From: Rhizobium sp. CCGE531
GTDB lineage: Bacteria > Pseudomonadota > Alphaproteobacteria > Rhizobiales > Rhizobiaceae
Direction: 5' to 3'
Assembly: GCF_003627795.1 (NCBI RefSeq)
Contig: NZ_CP032684.1
Location: 2,271,001-2,335,000 of the forward strand
Length of the DNA stretch: 64,000 nucleotides
In this document: positions 45,287-57,455 of the stretch, one piece after another
How the letters are laid out: every line of letters begins with the position of its first letter
How positions within the stretch are numbered: position 1 is the first letter of the stretch
Translations under genes and position numbers: made by a program
Notes under the pieces: generated by a model
Database searches by the model: none
What the model was told of the DNA's origin: nothing
The model's input: only the letters and a program-made list of their open reading frames with translations

Positions 45287-46480
45287 TCAGAGGCTGCAAT
45301 AGCGCCGGCCGCCGTTTCGGTCTCGGAGATCGAAGTGGAAATGGTTCCAGTGCTCCGGATTGCTGCCGGGGCCGAGCACCGTATCGAAGTAGCGGCAGCT
45401 ATCGGTACGCACGGCTTTCAGCAGCCGCCCTTCCCGGAAGGAGAACAGCCCCTTCTTGCGAACGTCGATCACATGGCCGTTCTTCAGGACGAAGGTGCCG
45501 ACATCGATCGCGTTGCCATGGGCATGTTCCGACATCGGATTGTAGCGTTGCCGGCTATTGTTCATCCGCCGGCAGGAATAGCCGCCGAGCGGCACGATCG
45601 TGCCGATACCGGTCCAATAACGCGTGCGCGCCGCCGGCGCGAGTTCGTTCTTCACCCATTTGGCGAAAGCGAGCGTCACCTGGCAATTCAATGTAACGGC
45701 CGGCCTGACTGCGATGTTGCCTGAGAGACCACTGAGCGAGACCGGATAGGGAACCTGGCATGACGGACCGTTCGAAATTGCCGGCTTGTCCGTATAGACG
45801 ACGCCCATGCGGCGGAGTTCCTGGCGGCAGGCAATTTCGGAGGGCGGCATCATGCCGGGTGTCGATTGCGGCGCTTCGAATTCCTGATCGAGACGCGGCA
45901 CCGGATTTTCGATACGCGGCAGCATGGCGACCTGCGTTCCCCGCTGCTGCCTCGGCATCCGCGATTGGTTGAGTTCGGCCTGCGCGGCCGGCCGCTGAAG
46001 GACGGAGCGGTTGGTCTGCACCGGCGCGTCGGTGCCGATGCCGTCGACGACAGGCTGATCGGACTCGCCTTCGGCGATATTTTGCTGCTCTTCCTGCGCC
46101 AGCCCGACCACCGACGGAGACTGCGCCTCCTCGCTTGGTCCAACGCCGAGCTCGGCATCCATATTGACGCCCTGCGGCGGAACATTCGATTGCTGCGCCA
46201 GACCGACTTCGACATCGGACGTGCTCACAGCCTCACCGGTTCCGGTGGAACGAACGGGACCACCATTCTTATAGTTGTTCGAGGTGGAAACGACAGGATC
46301 CTGCATACCTTGATAAGCGAACTGCCGCTGCGGCACGCTCTTATGCGGCTTGATGGAGCCAACGCGCGAGGAGCTGTCGATGCCGGAAGGCGGCACGAGG
46401 CTGTCTGCCGTGCAGGCGACAAGCGCCGACGACAATAGCAATGGCAGCGCGACCCGCCGTAGAATGGGTAAAATGGTCAT
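45287..46480 (-). CDS. Extensin-like (DUF882/M15-related) lipoprotein
   Basis: 397 aa from ATG 46480. The signal peptide ends in a lipobox (LLSSALVAC), so the mature protein should be lipid-anchored. Residues 30-210 are low in order; the last 180 form an Extensin-like C-terminal domain (PF06904 by recall) with SEHAHGNAIDVG and HWNHFHFDL, an H..D..HxH metal pattern as in D-Ala-D-Ala-type peptidases. It probably acts on cell wall. The ribosome site (AGGAG) lies unusually close to this ATG; a longer frame to 46591 exists. Confidence 0.85.
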   Translation of the reverse strand: MTILPILRRVALPLLLSSALVACTADSLVPPSGIDSSSRVGSIKPHKSVPQRQFAYQGMQDPVVSTSNNYKNGGPVRSTGTGEAVSTSDVEVGLAQQSNVPPQGVNMDAELGVGPSEEAQSPSVVGLAQEEQQNIAEGESDQPVVDGIGTDAPVQTNRSVLQRPAAQAELNQSRMPRQQRGTQVAMLPRIENPVPRLDQEFEAPQSTPGMMPPSEIACRQELRRMGVVYTDKPAISNGPSCQVPYPVSLSGLSGNIAVRPAVTLNCQVTLAFAKWVKNELAPAARTRYWTGIGTIVPLGGYSCRRMNNSRQRYNPMSEHAHGNAIDVGTFVLKNGHVIDVRKKGLFSFREGRLLKAVRTDSCRYFDTVLGPGSNPEHWNHFHFDLRDRNGGRRYCSL

Positions 46481-46725
46481 ACTCCTGATCCGCTGCCCCA
46501 GCCACGGTCGGTAACGATTACAAATCCTAAATGGGAAGGGTGAACGAAAGCTTACCGCCGCCGATCGGCATGTTTCAGCCTGGCGCGACAAGGTAGCGAA
46601 ACAGCACGGAACGCACCTTTCGCCTCACAGAAGTTCGAAGCGGAAACGTCAACATTGTCTTTTCCATCGCTCCTGGATTGCATAGGTTGAAAAGTGGAAT
46701 CGAGCCGAGAAACAGGAGCAGATGA

Positions 46726-47115
46726 ATGAACGACAGCGTCAAACCGAGAGGCGAGCTGACATTGCGCACGCTTGCCATGCCCGCCGACGCCAATCCTGCC
46801 GGCGATATCTTTGGCGGCTGGGTCATGGCGCAGATGGACTTGGCGAGCGGCATCCGAGCGGCCGAACGCGCGCGTGGCCGCGTGGTCACGGCAGCCGTGA
46901 AGGAGATGGCTTTCGAGCTGCCGGTCAAGATCGGCGATACGCTGAGCGTCTTCACCGACATCGACCGCGTCGGCCGCACCTCGATCACGCTGAATGTCGA
47001 AGCCTGGGCGCACCGGGCGCGCTTCAACACCTTGGAAAAAGTCACTGCCGCAACATTTATCATGGTCGCGCTTGACGAGAATGGAGCGCCGAAGGCCGTA
47101 CCAGAGGAGAGCTGA
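46726..47115 (+). CDS. Acyl-CoA thioesterase, hotdog fold (YciA-like)
   Basis: A 129-aa thioesterase. ADANPAGDIFGGWVMAQMD is the YciA/BACH signature with the catalytic Asp; VKIGDTLSVFTDIDRVGRTSI is the second block. It hydrolyses acyl-CoA, probably of broad chain length. GAAACAGGAGCAG precedes ATG. The next gene starts 4 bp after its stop, so it is likely cotranscribed. Confidence 0.93.
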   Translation: MNDSVKPRGELTLRTLAMPADANPAGDIFGGWVMAQMDLASGIRAAERARGRVVTAAVKEMAFELPVKIGDTLSVFTDIDRVGRTSITLNVEAWAHRARFNTLEKVTAATFIMVALDENGAPKAVPEES

Positions 47116-47119
47116 CGTA

Positions 47120-47710
47120 ATGGGCTCAGCACATACGCCAGAAGTCTACGTCTATATCCGGACGGTCATGAGCATGGTGATCGGCCTCTCGCTCGCTCAG
47201 CTTCTGACGAGGCTTGCCGGCTTCGTGCAGGCGCCAGGCAAGAACAAGATCTACCTCGTCCATATCGGCTGGGTATTGTCGATGTTCCTGTTCATCATCC
47301 ATTTCTGGTGGTGGGAATATCGGCTGCAATCCGTTGCGCAGATCAATTTCGGCGTCTACCTCTTCCTCATCTGCTTCTGCTGCCTCTTCTATTTCCTCTG
47401 CGTCTTGCTGAATCCGCCAACCGTCGAGGATTACGGTGGCTTCGAGGAATATTTCATCTCCCGCCGCCGCTGGTTTTTCGGCCTGCTTGCCGTAACCTAT
47501 GCGGTCGATCTCATCGACACATTGCTGAAGGGCGAAACCTATTTCCACTCACTCGGCTGGGAATATCCGATACGCAATGTCGTCTACGTCGTCCTGTGCA
47601 TCGTCGCCGCGATAACCGCGAACCGGCGTTTCCAGGCAGCGTTCGTAATCGTCGGGCTGATCTATCAGATCACGTGGATCTTTCGTCTCTACGACGTGCT
47701 GCCGGGATAG
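47120..47710 (+). CDS. Integral membrane protein, unknown function
   Basis: A 196-aa protein with about six hydrophobic segments (for example MSMVIGLSLAQLLTRLAGF, IGWVLSMFLFIIHFWWWEY, VYLFLICFCCLFYFLCVLL). ATG 47120 has AGAGGAGAG about 8-10 nt upstream; the frame is also open back inside the thioesterase gene. The family is not one I can name. It is the second gene of a thioesterase operon. Confidence 0.75.
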   Translation: MGSAHTPEVYVYIRTVMSMVIGLSLAQLLTRLAGFVQAPGKNKIYLVHIGWVLSMFLFIIHFWWWEYRLQSVAQINFGVYLFLICFCCLFYFLCVLLNPPTVEDYGGFEEYFISRRRWFFGLLAVTYAVDLIDTLLKGETYFHSLGWEYPIRNVVYVVLCIVAAITANRRFQAAFVIVGLIYQITWIFRLYDVLPG

Positions 47711-47815
47711 GGTTTGCATTCCGCTCGGCAGAAAAACGACTACCGTGTCGATGCTCCACAATCCTTGACCAAGACATCGCCATATTGTTCAGATCGATTG
47801 CCGTCTGAGACGCAG

Positions 47816-49423
47816 GTGGGGACTCAAGCCTTGAAGACAAAGAGCTATGCATTGGGATTGGCGCTTGCTCTTTCGTTGCCTTGGCTTGCTTATGCCGAAG
47901 ACCCCGCTCCTGGGCCGGCCAATACCACCATCGACCTGAAATACTGGGTGGAATTCGCAAACCAGGGCAATCCAGCCGCGCAATACGGTCTCGGCTATCG
48001 CTATGCCAACGGCCAGGGCGTGGAAAGGGACGATGCCCAAGCGGTCGATTGGTATCGGAAATCGGCCGACCAGGGCAATGTGCAGGCGCAGTACGCGCTA
48101 GCCTATATGTATGCAACCGGTCGCGGCGTCGATGTCGATCTGAAACAGGCGAACGACTGGTATCTGATGGCGGCGCAGCGGGGCAATGCCGACGCTCAAT
48201 ATGTCATCGGCTACTCCCACGCCAATGGCCAGGGCATGGATGTCGATAACGAAGGCGCCGTCACCTGGTACCAGAAATCCGCTGCCCAAAGCCAGGCGCA
48301 GGCCCAATATGCACTCGGTTACATGTATGCCAACGGCCTCGGTGTCCATGAAGACAAAGCCATCGCGCTGGGCTGGTATCGCAAGGCGGCCGATCAGGGC
48401 CGTTCCGACGCTCAATACGCTGTCGGCTACATGTACGACAATGGCCAAGGAACGGAAGAAGATCAGAAACAGGCCGTTGCCTGGTATAAAAGAGCGGGCG
48501 ATCAGGGGAGCGTGGAGGGCCAGTATGCCGTCGGCTATTGCTATGCCAATGGCAGGGGTGTCGAGCAGGACGATGCCGAAGCCTATTCCTGGTACATGAA
48601 AGCAGCCGAAGGGGGCCGCGCCGATGCGCAATATGCCGTCGGCTATAGCCTTGCGAACGGAACGGGTGTCGCCCGGGACTATAGAGAGGCGCTTCAATGG
48701 TATCGCAAGGCTGCCGATCAGGGGCGCCCCGACGCCCAATATGCCATCGGCTATCTCTACGCCAACGGCCAGGGCGTAAAGGTCGACGACGGAACTGCGG
48801 TGAAGTGGTACCGCAGGGCCGCCGCACAGGGCGGCGCGCAGGGCGAATACGCTCTTGCCTACATGTACGCGGGCGGTCGCGGCGTCGCGAAGGACAACGG
48901 CAAGGCGTTCGAATGGTACGGGAAGGCTGCCGGTCAAGGGCATGCGGACGCGCAATACGCCCTGGGCTACCTGTATGACAACGGCCAGGGGACAAAGCCG
49001 GACAAGGCGGCGGCGGCAAGCTGGTATCGCAAGGCGGCTGACCAGAACAATGCACAGGGTCAGTACGCCCTCGCCTATCTTTATTATCAGGGCGCCGGCG
49101 TAACCAAGGACTACGGACAGGCCGCCAACCTGTTTCGCAAGGCCGCCGGTCAGGGCGACGCCCGTGCGCAATATGGTCTTGGATATATGTACTATAACGG
49201 CTATGGCGTACCGAAGGACTCCAAAATTGCCGCCGATTGGTTCAACAAGGCGGCGGCGAAAGGATTGCCGGAAGCGCAGCACGGCCTCGGCTACATGGAA
49301 GCCAATGGCGAGGGCCCGATCAAGGACCTCGGGCCATTGGGACAGGGAGCCGCCGGAAAGAAGGGCGCCGGCGACATGACGGGCTGGATCATATTTCACT
49401 TGCTGATGGCGCTCTTGCCCTGA
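47816..49423 (+). CDS. Sel1-repeat protein, exported, about 12.5 repeats
   Basis: Signal peptide (SYALGLALALSLPWLAYAED) followed by a Sel1-like solenoid of 36-residue units (consensus DAQYALGYMYANGQGV, then WYRKAADQG), twelve full and one partial, then a C-terminal hydrophobic helix (TGWIIFHLLMALLP). The start is uncertain: GTG 47816 or TTG 47831 would both give the signal peptide; ATG 47714 lies far upstream with unlikely residues. Sel1 proteins scaffold protein-protein contacts. A second, different Sel1 gene follows 55 bp downstream. Confidence 0.85.
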   Translation: MGTQALKTKSYALGLALALSLPWLAYAEDPAPGPANTTIDLKYWVEFANQGNPAAQYGLGYRYANGQGVERDDAQAVDWYRKSADQGNVQAQYALAYMYATGRGVDVDLKQANDWYLMAAQRGNADAQYVIGYSHANGQGMDVDNEGAVTWYQKSAAQSQAQAQYALGYMYANGLGVHEDKAIALGWYRKAADQGRSDAQYAVGYMYDNGQGTEEDQKQAVAWYKRAGDQGSVEGQYAVGYCYANGRGVEQDDAEAYSWYMKAAEGGRADAQYAVGYSLANGTGVARDYREALQWYRKAADQGRPDAQYAIGYLYANGQGVKVDDGTAVKWYRRAAAQGGAQGEYALAYMYAGGRGVAKDNGKAFEWYGKAAGQGHADAQYALGYLYDNGQGTKPDKAAAASWYRKAADQNNAQGQYALAYLYYQGAGVTKDYGQAANLFRKAAGQGDARAQYGLGYMYYNGYGVPKDSKIAADWFNKAAAKGLPEAQHGLGYMEANGEGPIKDLGPLGQGAAGKKGAGDMTGWIIFHLLMALLP

Positions 49424-49478
49424 CGGTCGCGGGAGCTTGCCATCTTGACGGAACGGATTTTCGACTGAGGGGTAGATC

Positions 49479-50543
49479 GTGAATTGGAAGCAGGGGGCCG
49501 CGGGTTTGCTCTTCGCGCTGGCGTCGATGGGGACGGCGCATGCCGATGTCGGGCGGAACAGCTATGATCGTGGAGACTTCAAGACCGGCGCGGACTACTG
49601 GCGCCCCTTGGCAAACAAGGGCAACGTCGCGGCCCAGCTGAAACTCGGGCAAATGTACGAGCAAGGCAGCGGCGTCGAGAAAAACTACACATTGGCGCTC
49701 AGCTGGTACAAGAAGGCCGCCGATCAGGGCAATGCCGAAGCGCAGTTCAACGTCGGCACCATGTACGATCAGGGCGAAGGCGTCGCCGCTGACAAGGGCC
49801 AGGCCGTTCTCTGGTACAAGAAGGCGGCTGCGCAGGGCTACCTCAATGCGCAATATAATCTCGGCGTCGTCTACGACACGGGCGAAGGCCTTCTCAAGGA
49901 TAAGCCGCAGGCTTTTGCCTGGTACGGCAAGGCCGCCGAACAGGGCGACAAGGATGCGCAATTCAATGTCGGCACCATGTACGACCAGGGCGACGGCACC
50001 GACAAGGACAAGCGCAAGGCCGCAATGTGGTATCTCAAGGCCGCCGAACAGGGTAAGGTCGAGGCGCAGTACAATCTCGGCATCATGTATCGCGACGGCG
50101 AGGGTGTCGCAAAGGACGGCGCGACGGCCCTCTCCTGGTTCAAAAAGGCGGCCGATCAGGGAGATCCCAGCGCCCAGTTCAACGTCGGCGCGATGTACGC
50201 CGATGGCGACGGGGTGAAACAGGACGACGGCCAGGCCATCGCATGGTTCCTCAAGGCCGCGGCGCAGAACGATGTCGAAGCCGAATACAATCTCGGCGTC
50301 ATGTTCCGCGACGGCGAAGGCGCCGCCAAGAACGGCCCTCAGGCGATCTATTGGTTCGAGCGGGCGGCGGCGCATCGCTATGCCGATGCCGCCCACAATC
50401 TCGGCATGATGTACCGCGACGGCGACGGCGTAGCGTCGGATTCCGCCAAGGCGCTGGAATGGTTCCGCAAGGCAAAGCGGCTGGGCTATGAGGGCAACCC
50501 CGACGAGAATGAACGCTCGAGCGAGCAAAGCATCCCAATATGA
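49479..50543 (+). CDS. Sel1-repeat protein, exported, 8 repeats
   Basis: 354 aa. Signal peptide (GAAGLLFALASMGTAHAD) and eight Sel1 units from about residue 50. Alternate units differ: units 2, 4, 6 carry AQFNVGxMY and units 3, 5, 7 carry AQYNLG or AEYNLG, giving a 72-residue super-repeat. Start is GTG 49479. It pairs with the larger Sel1 gene just upstream. ExoR-like and other periplasmic regulators in rhizobia are also Sel1 proteins, but this is not ExoR by eye. Confidence 0.9.
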   Translation: MNWKQGAAGLLFALASMGTAHADVGRNSYDRGDFKTGADYWRPLANKGNVAAQLKLGQMYEQGSGVEKNYTLALSWYKKAADQGNAEAQFNVGTMYDQGEGVAADKGQAVLWYKKAAAQGYLNAQYNLGVVYDTGEGLLKDKPQAFAWYGKAAEQGDKDAQFNVGTMYDQGDGTDKDKRKAAMWYLKAAEQGKVEAQYNLGIMYRDGEGVAKDGATALSWFKKAADQGDPSAQFNVGAMYADGDGVKQDDGQAIAWFLKAAAQNDVEAEYNLGVMFRDGEGAAKNGPQAIYWFERAAAHRYADAAHNLGMMYRDGDGVASDSAKALEWFRKAKRLGYEGNPDENERSSEQSIPI

Positions 50544-50680
50544 GCTGACCGGACAGGTCGAGCGCTACTCACAGCTTGCCGCTCTCCAGCGAATCGCCGC
50601 AAAGCGTGCTAATTCCTGCAACTTGAAGTGCGTAAGGCCTATGCCTGATTGCCGCAAAGCGCATTGAACTGGGGGAATTT

Positions 50681-51517
50681 ATGAGTTTTGCCGCTTCCGA
50701 CCGCCAGATGGCCTCCCTTCCGCCTCGCCATTTCTGGAGGAGGCTCGGTGCCTATGCGATCGATATCATCATCTTCCAGATCGCTTTCGCGCTCCTGTTT
50801 CTCGTAATATCGGCGGTGACCCCATGGGACCTGACCTTGCCGTTTCTTTTGAAGCAACAATGCGAGGAGACCACGGCGGGACCACTCATTCCGAAAGTCG
50901 AGGCCGAATGGCCCCTGCAGCCCGGCGAGACGAGAAGTAATCAACAGTGCCGCATATCCTGGCTGGGCAGCAAGGGATACACCGTCTTCGTTTCAGCCGT
51001 TGTCTCGCAGCATGGATCGACCACGGTGAAGCGTGCCTTTTCCGTGCCGGTCGACGGCAACGGCAATCCGATCGATCCGAATATAACCGTGAGGCCGAGT
51101 TCCAGCATCGTGCTGCTGCTCCTTCCGTTCGCCTTCGCCTATTGCTCAACCCGCGGCAGGCGGACGCCAGGCAAGCGGGTGACATCGCTGCGGGTAACGA
51201 CGGTTGAAAACGGCGCCCTGCCCTTCGGGCTCGCCGCCAAGCGCGAAATGCTCAAGTTTCTGCCATTGATCCTGCTGGCAGTCTTCAATCTGGCCAGCCT
51301 GTTCCTGTCGCGCCTGTATTTGCCTCCGATCGAAGAGATGATCCAGCAGGCGCGAGACATCAACCTCCTCAGCGCCAGCGGCTTCCTGGCCGTGACCGCG
51401 GCTTTGGCGCCGCTTCTGTTGGTGTTCGCGTTCATCTGGTGGCTCTTTCCGTTGATCATATGGCGCGGCCAGACTTTCTATGACCGCTTCTGCGACACAA
51501 TGGTCGTCAAGGATTGA
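50681..51517 (+). CDS. RDD-family membrane protein
   Basis: 278 aa. The RDD signature (FWRRLGAYAIDIIIFQIAF) opens the protein, and TRGRRTPGKRVTSLRV is the second family block. Between them lies an inserted extracytoplasmic segment of about 90 residues with two cysteines (QQCEET, NQQCRIS). About four helices. RDD proteins are linked to Na+/H+ or ion exchange, but the role here is unknown. Confidence 0.85.
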   Translation: MSFAASDRQMASLPPRHFWRRLGAYAIDIIIFQIAFALLFLVISAVTPWDLTLPFLLKQQCEETTAGPLIPKVEAEWPLQPGETRSNQQCRISWLGSKGYTVFVSAVVSQHGSTTVKRAFSVPVDGNGNPIDPNITVRPSSSIVLLLLPFAFAYCSTRGRRTPGKRVTSLRVTTVENGALPFGLAAKREMLKFLPLILLAVFNLASLFLSRLYLPPIEEMIQQARDINLLSASGFLAVTAALAPLLLVFAFIWWLFPLIIWRGQTFYDRFCDTMVVKD

Positions 51518-51616
51518 ACGTCACAAAGTGGGGATTGCCTTGGCGCAGGAAGAGATGGAAGAGTAACGCCACGCCGGGCCTCAATTGCCGCTTCTTCTCT
51601 TCGAGGATAGATCGCC

Positions 51617-52132
51617 GTGAACCTGAAATATCCCATGTCCCCCTTACCGCTCCTGCTGCCGCTTCGCATGGCTTTGCTTGCCGCGGCCGTCGTCCTGCCG
51701 CTTTCGCCACTACCCATGACCGCAACGCCGGCCGAAGCCGCGCCCGGCTCGTGCTGGTCGCTGCTGCAGAGCAAGTTCGGCCCGCAGATCGAGAAATCGG
51801 TGAACGAGGCCGATCCGTGCAAGAAGCTGCCGGGTGTCGATCACAAGGACAAGTTCGAGGTGAAGTCGCTCGACGTCTGCGACGCTCCGAACGGCGGCGT
51901 CCAGATCAACGCCACCGCCGAAATGGCCTGCAAGTCGCATGGGGTCATCAAGACGACGATCAAAGGTGAGCTGGACGCCTCCATGACGGTCGATGTCGGC
52001 GCCTGCCACATCACCGACCTGCGCGTCGGCGTCAACGGACCCATCGGCGAGTTGATATCCTCCGTCGGCGGCCTGCAGGATCTGGCGCGCGGCTTTGCCC
52101 AGGCCAAGATTTCGGAAATCTGCGGAAAGTAA
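51617..52132 (+). CDS. Secreted six-cysteine protein, unknown function
   Basis: About 171 aa from GTG 51617 (ATG 51635 is possible). Signal peptide (LRMALLAAAVVLPLSPLPMTATPAEAA) followed by a 125-residue mature part with six cysteines, enough for three disulfides (GSCWSL, DPCKKL, LDVCDA, MACKSH, GACHIT, EICGK). A periplasmic role is likely. No family recognised. It sits between an RDD gene and a hairpin terminator. Confidence 0.78.
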   Translation: MNLKYPMSPLPLLLPLRMALLAAAVVLPLSPLPMTATPAEAAPGSCWSLLQSKFGPQIEKSVNEADPCKKLPGVDHKDKFEVKSLDVCDAPNGGVQINATAEMACKSHGVIKTTIKGELDASMTVDVGACHITDLRVGVNGPIGELISSVGGLQDLARGFAQAKISEICGK

Positions 52133-52135
52133 CAG

Positions 52136-52162
52136 AAGGGCCGACCGCTTTCGTCGGCCCTT
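52136..52162 (+). terminator. Hairpin after the six-Cys protein gene
   Basis: AAGGGCCGAC (52136-52145) pairs perfectly with GTCGGCCCTT (52153-52162), loop CGCTTTC. The tail lacks a U-run. It lies between converging genes. Confidence 0.55.
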
Positions 52163-52185
52163 GCCAGCAAGAATAGCGAGTCTGT

Positions 52186-53435
52186 TCAGGTTTGCATCAC
52201 GCTATCGGCCTGCCCGGCGTCCTTGCCGCCAAACCGAATTCCCTTTTTCTCGAAGCCGAAGCCGGCAAACAGCGCCACGACGATGGCCACGATGCAAGCG
52301 ACGATCAGCAGCGCCAGGGCATAGTCGCCGTTCCACTGCTTCGCCAATCCCGCCTGGATCGAGGCATTGCCCGACGCCAGCAGATTGCCGAGCTGATAGG
52401 CAAATCCCGGGAACGTGCCGCGTACCTCGTCGGGCGACAATTCGTTGAGATGCACGGGGACGATGCCCCAGGCGCCCTGCACGAAAAGCTGCATCAGGAA
52501 AGCACCGATCGCGAGCATGACCGGTCCGTGCCCATAGACCCAGAGCGGTGCAACGGGGATCGCCAGAAGCGCGGCGATGACGATGGCGCGCCGACGGCCG
52601 ATACGCTGCGACAACACGCCAAACGACAAACCGCCGACGATGGCGCCGATATTGTAGACGATGGCGATGGCGCCGACCGTATAGGAATCATATTGCCGCT
52701 GGCTTTCGAGGAAGGTTGGATAGAGATCCTGTGTGCCGTGGCTGAAGAAGTTGAATGCGGTCATCAGAAGCACCGCCCAGATGAAGAGTGGAATATTCTC
52801 GCGCAACACGGTGAGGAATGGCCGCCGGGGTTTGGATTGTCGCTGCAGGAAGGCGGGTGATTCCTGCACGTTGCGCCTGATGTAGAGTACCAGCAGCGCT
52901 GGCACTGCTCCCACCATGAACATGCCGCGCCAGCCGATGATCGGAAACAGCAGGAAGAAAACAATCGAGGCGAGCAGATAGCCGGAAGGATAACCGGCCT
53001 GCAGGATGCCGGACACGAGGCCGCGTGAATCCTCCGGTATGGTCTCCATGACCAGCGATGCGCCGACGCCCCATTCACCGCCCATGGCGATGCCGAAAAG
53101 GGCGCGCAGGACCAGGAACATCGTCAATCCGGTCGAAAAGCCGGTCAGGAACTCGAACACCGAATAAAGCAGCACGTCCACCATAAGGGTGGTACGCCGG
53201 CCGTAACGATCCGCCGCAAGGCCGAAGATCAACGCGCCGAGCGGCCGCATGGCAAGCGTGAGAAAGATGGCGACGGCAACCGCCGGAACGTCCGTGTGAA
53301 ATTCTTCGGCTATGTGCTTGAGAACGAAAACCAATATGAAGAAATCGAAAGCATCCAGCGTCCAGCCAAGATAGGCTGCGATGACGGTGTTTCGTTGCTG
53401 GGGGACAAGGAACGTAAGCTATCCAATGCGGTCAT
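52186..53435 (-). pseudogene. Frameshifted MFS transporter gene (SHS-like)
   Basis: A 12-helix MFS transporter of the sialate/lactate SHS-like type (GWTLDAFDFFILVFVLK, then LIFGLAADRYGRRTTLM). Its reading frame is open from an internal TTG (53334). Upstream, ATG 53435 with a GGAGGA site opens MTALDSLRSLS in another frame. Adding one base to the five-G run at 53400-53404 joins them as SLSPQQRNTVIAAYLGW, giving a 416-aa transporter of normal length. So one G appears to be missing. It is a broken gene, a slippage-controlled gene or a sequencing error. Confidence 0.8.
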
Positions 53436-53720
53436 CATGATCCTCCGACCGGATGGCGGCGGCGAGGCGGGTAATACCGGATGCCGTCGAAGCTAGGGGA
53501 ACCCGGCGCTGGCCGGGCATGTCGACGTTTGCTGTGGTTCCTCCTTTGGCGCCAGTGAGGATTGCGCTGCGCGGACTTCAGGATCGGCGATAACGCACCG
53601 GCCGCCCTTGGGTTGTAACATATTTGACATCTCCGGCGAATGGAAAAATCCGTCATTCTGTTTCCCTTTTGTACTCTTTGCCCCTTCACAACAGTGCGAT
53701 CTCTCGCCATATTCGCCCCC

Positions 53721-56636
<2,916 letters not shown>

Positions 56637-56835
56637 GGCGACGGCAGTCGTCAAAAGTCCGCCACCCGGATCTGCCGGTTTATGAGGAGCGACACCCGGC
56701 AAGCATCGAATGATGTCTTGTTGCCAAGACGATGGCTCCTACATGTCATCGCATGAGGAGAACCCACGGGATGCAGGGCGGCCGATCGCGCGTCGTTCCG
56801 GTGGGAGAGCGACAGCAACCACGGGAGAGAGACCG

Positions 56836-57294
56836 ATGCCAGAACCTTTAGTCGTCCGTCGCGAGACCCATGTCTCGGCACCGCCCGCAGCCGTCTTCGC
56901 GCTGTTGACCGATCCCGAAAAAATCCTGCGCTGGATGGGCACGGAAGCCCGGACAGAGCCGCAGCCGGGCGGCATCTATCTCGTCAATGTCACTGGCGCC
57001 CGTGCCGCGCGCGGCACTTTCCGCGAAGTCGTGCCGGTGCACCGCCTCGCCTACAGCTTCGGCTGGGAAGGCAGCGAGGAAGTGCCGCCTGGGTCGAGCC
57101 TGGTGGAGATCGACCTGATCGAGCAACCCGACGGGACGCTGGTGCGCCTCACCCATTCGGGCCTGCCGACACAAGAGCAATGTGACGCCCACGCAAAAGG
57201 CTGGGCGCATTATCTCGACCGCATGGCCGAAGTGGCCGCGGGACGCGATCCAGGTCCGGATGCCATGCGTGGGCACGACGGCAAAAGCCAATGA
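56836..57294 (+). CDS. SRPBCC/AHSA1 domain protein
   Basis: 152 aa with an AHSA1-like START fold (RRETHVSAPPAAVFALLTDPEKILRWMG, then LVRLTHSGLPTQEQCDAHAKGWAHYLDRM). ATG 56836 has GGGAGAG 5 nt upstream; the frame is open to 56710. Ligand unknown. It is a separate gene from the SRPBCC protein at 25409 and shares no operon with an ArsR gene. Confidence 0.88.
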   Translation: MPEPLVVRRETHVSAPPAAVFALLTDPEKILRWMGTEARTEPQPGGIYLVNVTGARAARGTFREVVPVHRLAYSFGWEGSEEVPPGSSLVEIDLIEQPDGTLVRLTHSGLPTQEQCDAHAKGWAHYLDRMAEVAAGRDPGPDAMRGHDGKSQ

Positions 57295-57455
57295 CGCCAC
57301 GAGTGCGGCGCCATCGGACTTGATGGCCTGAAGAGCAAAGATATCACCGGCTGGCGACAGCAATTCCGCTCGCTGGAACTCGATGATCCATGCGCTCTGA
57401 CGATGGTTGCGCCGGCGAGGATGACAGCCTGCAAGCGGCGTGGCATGATCGCGGT

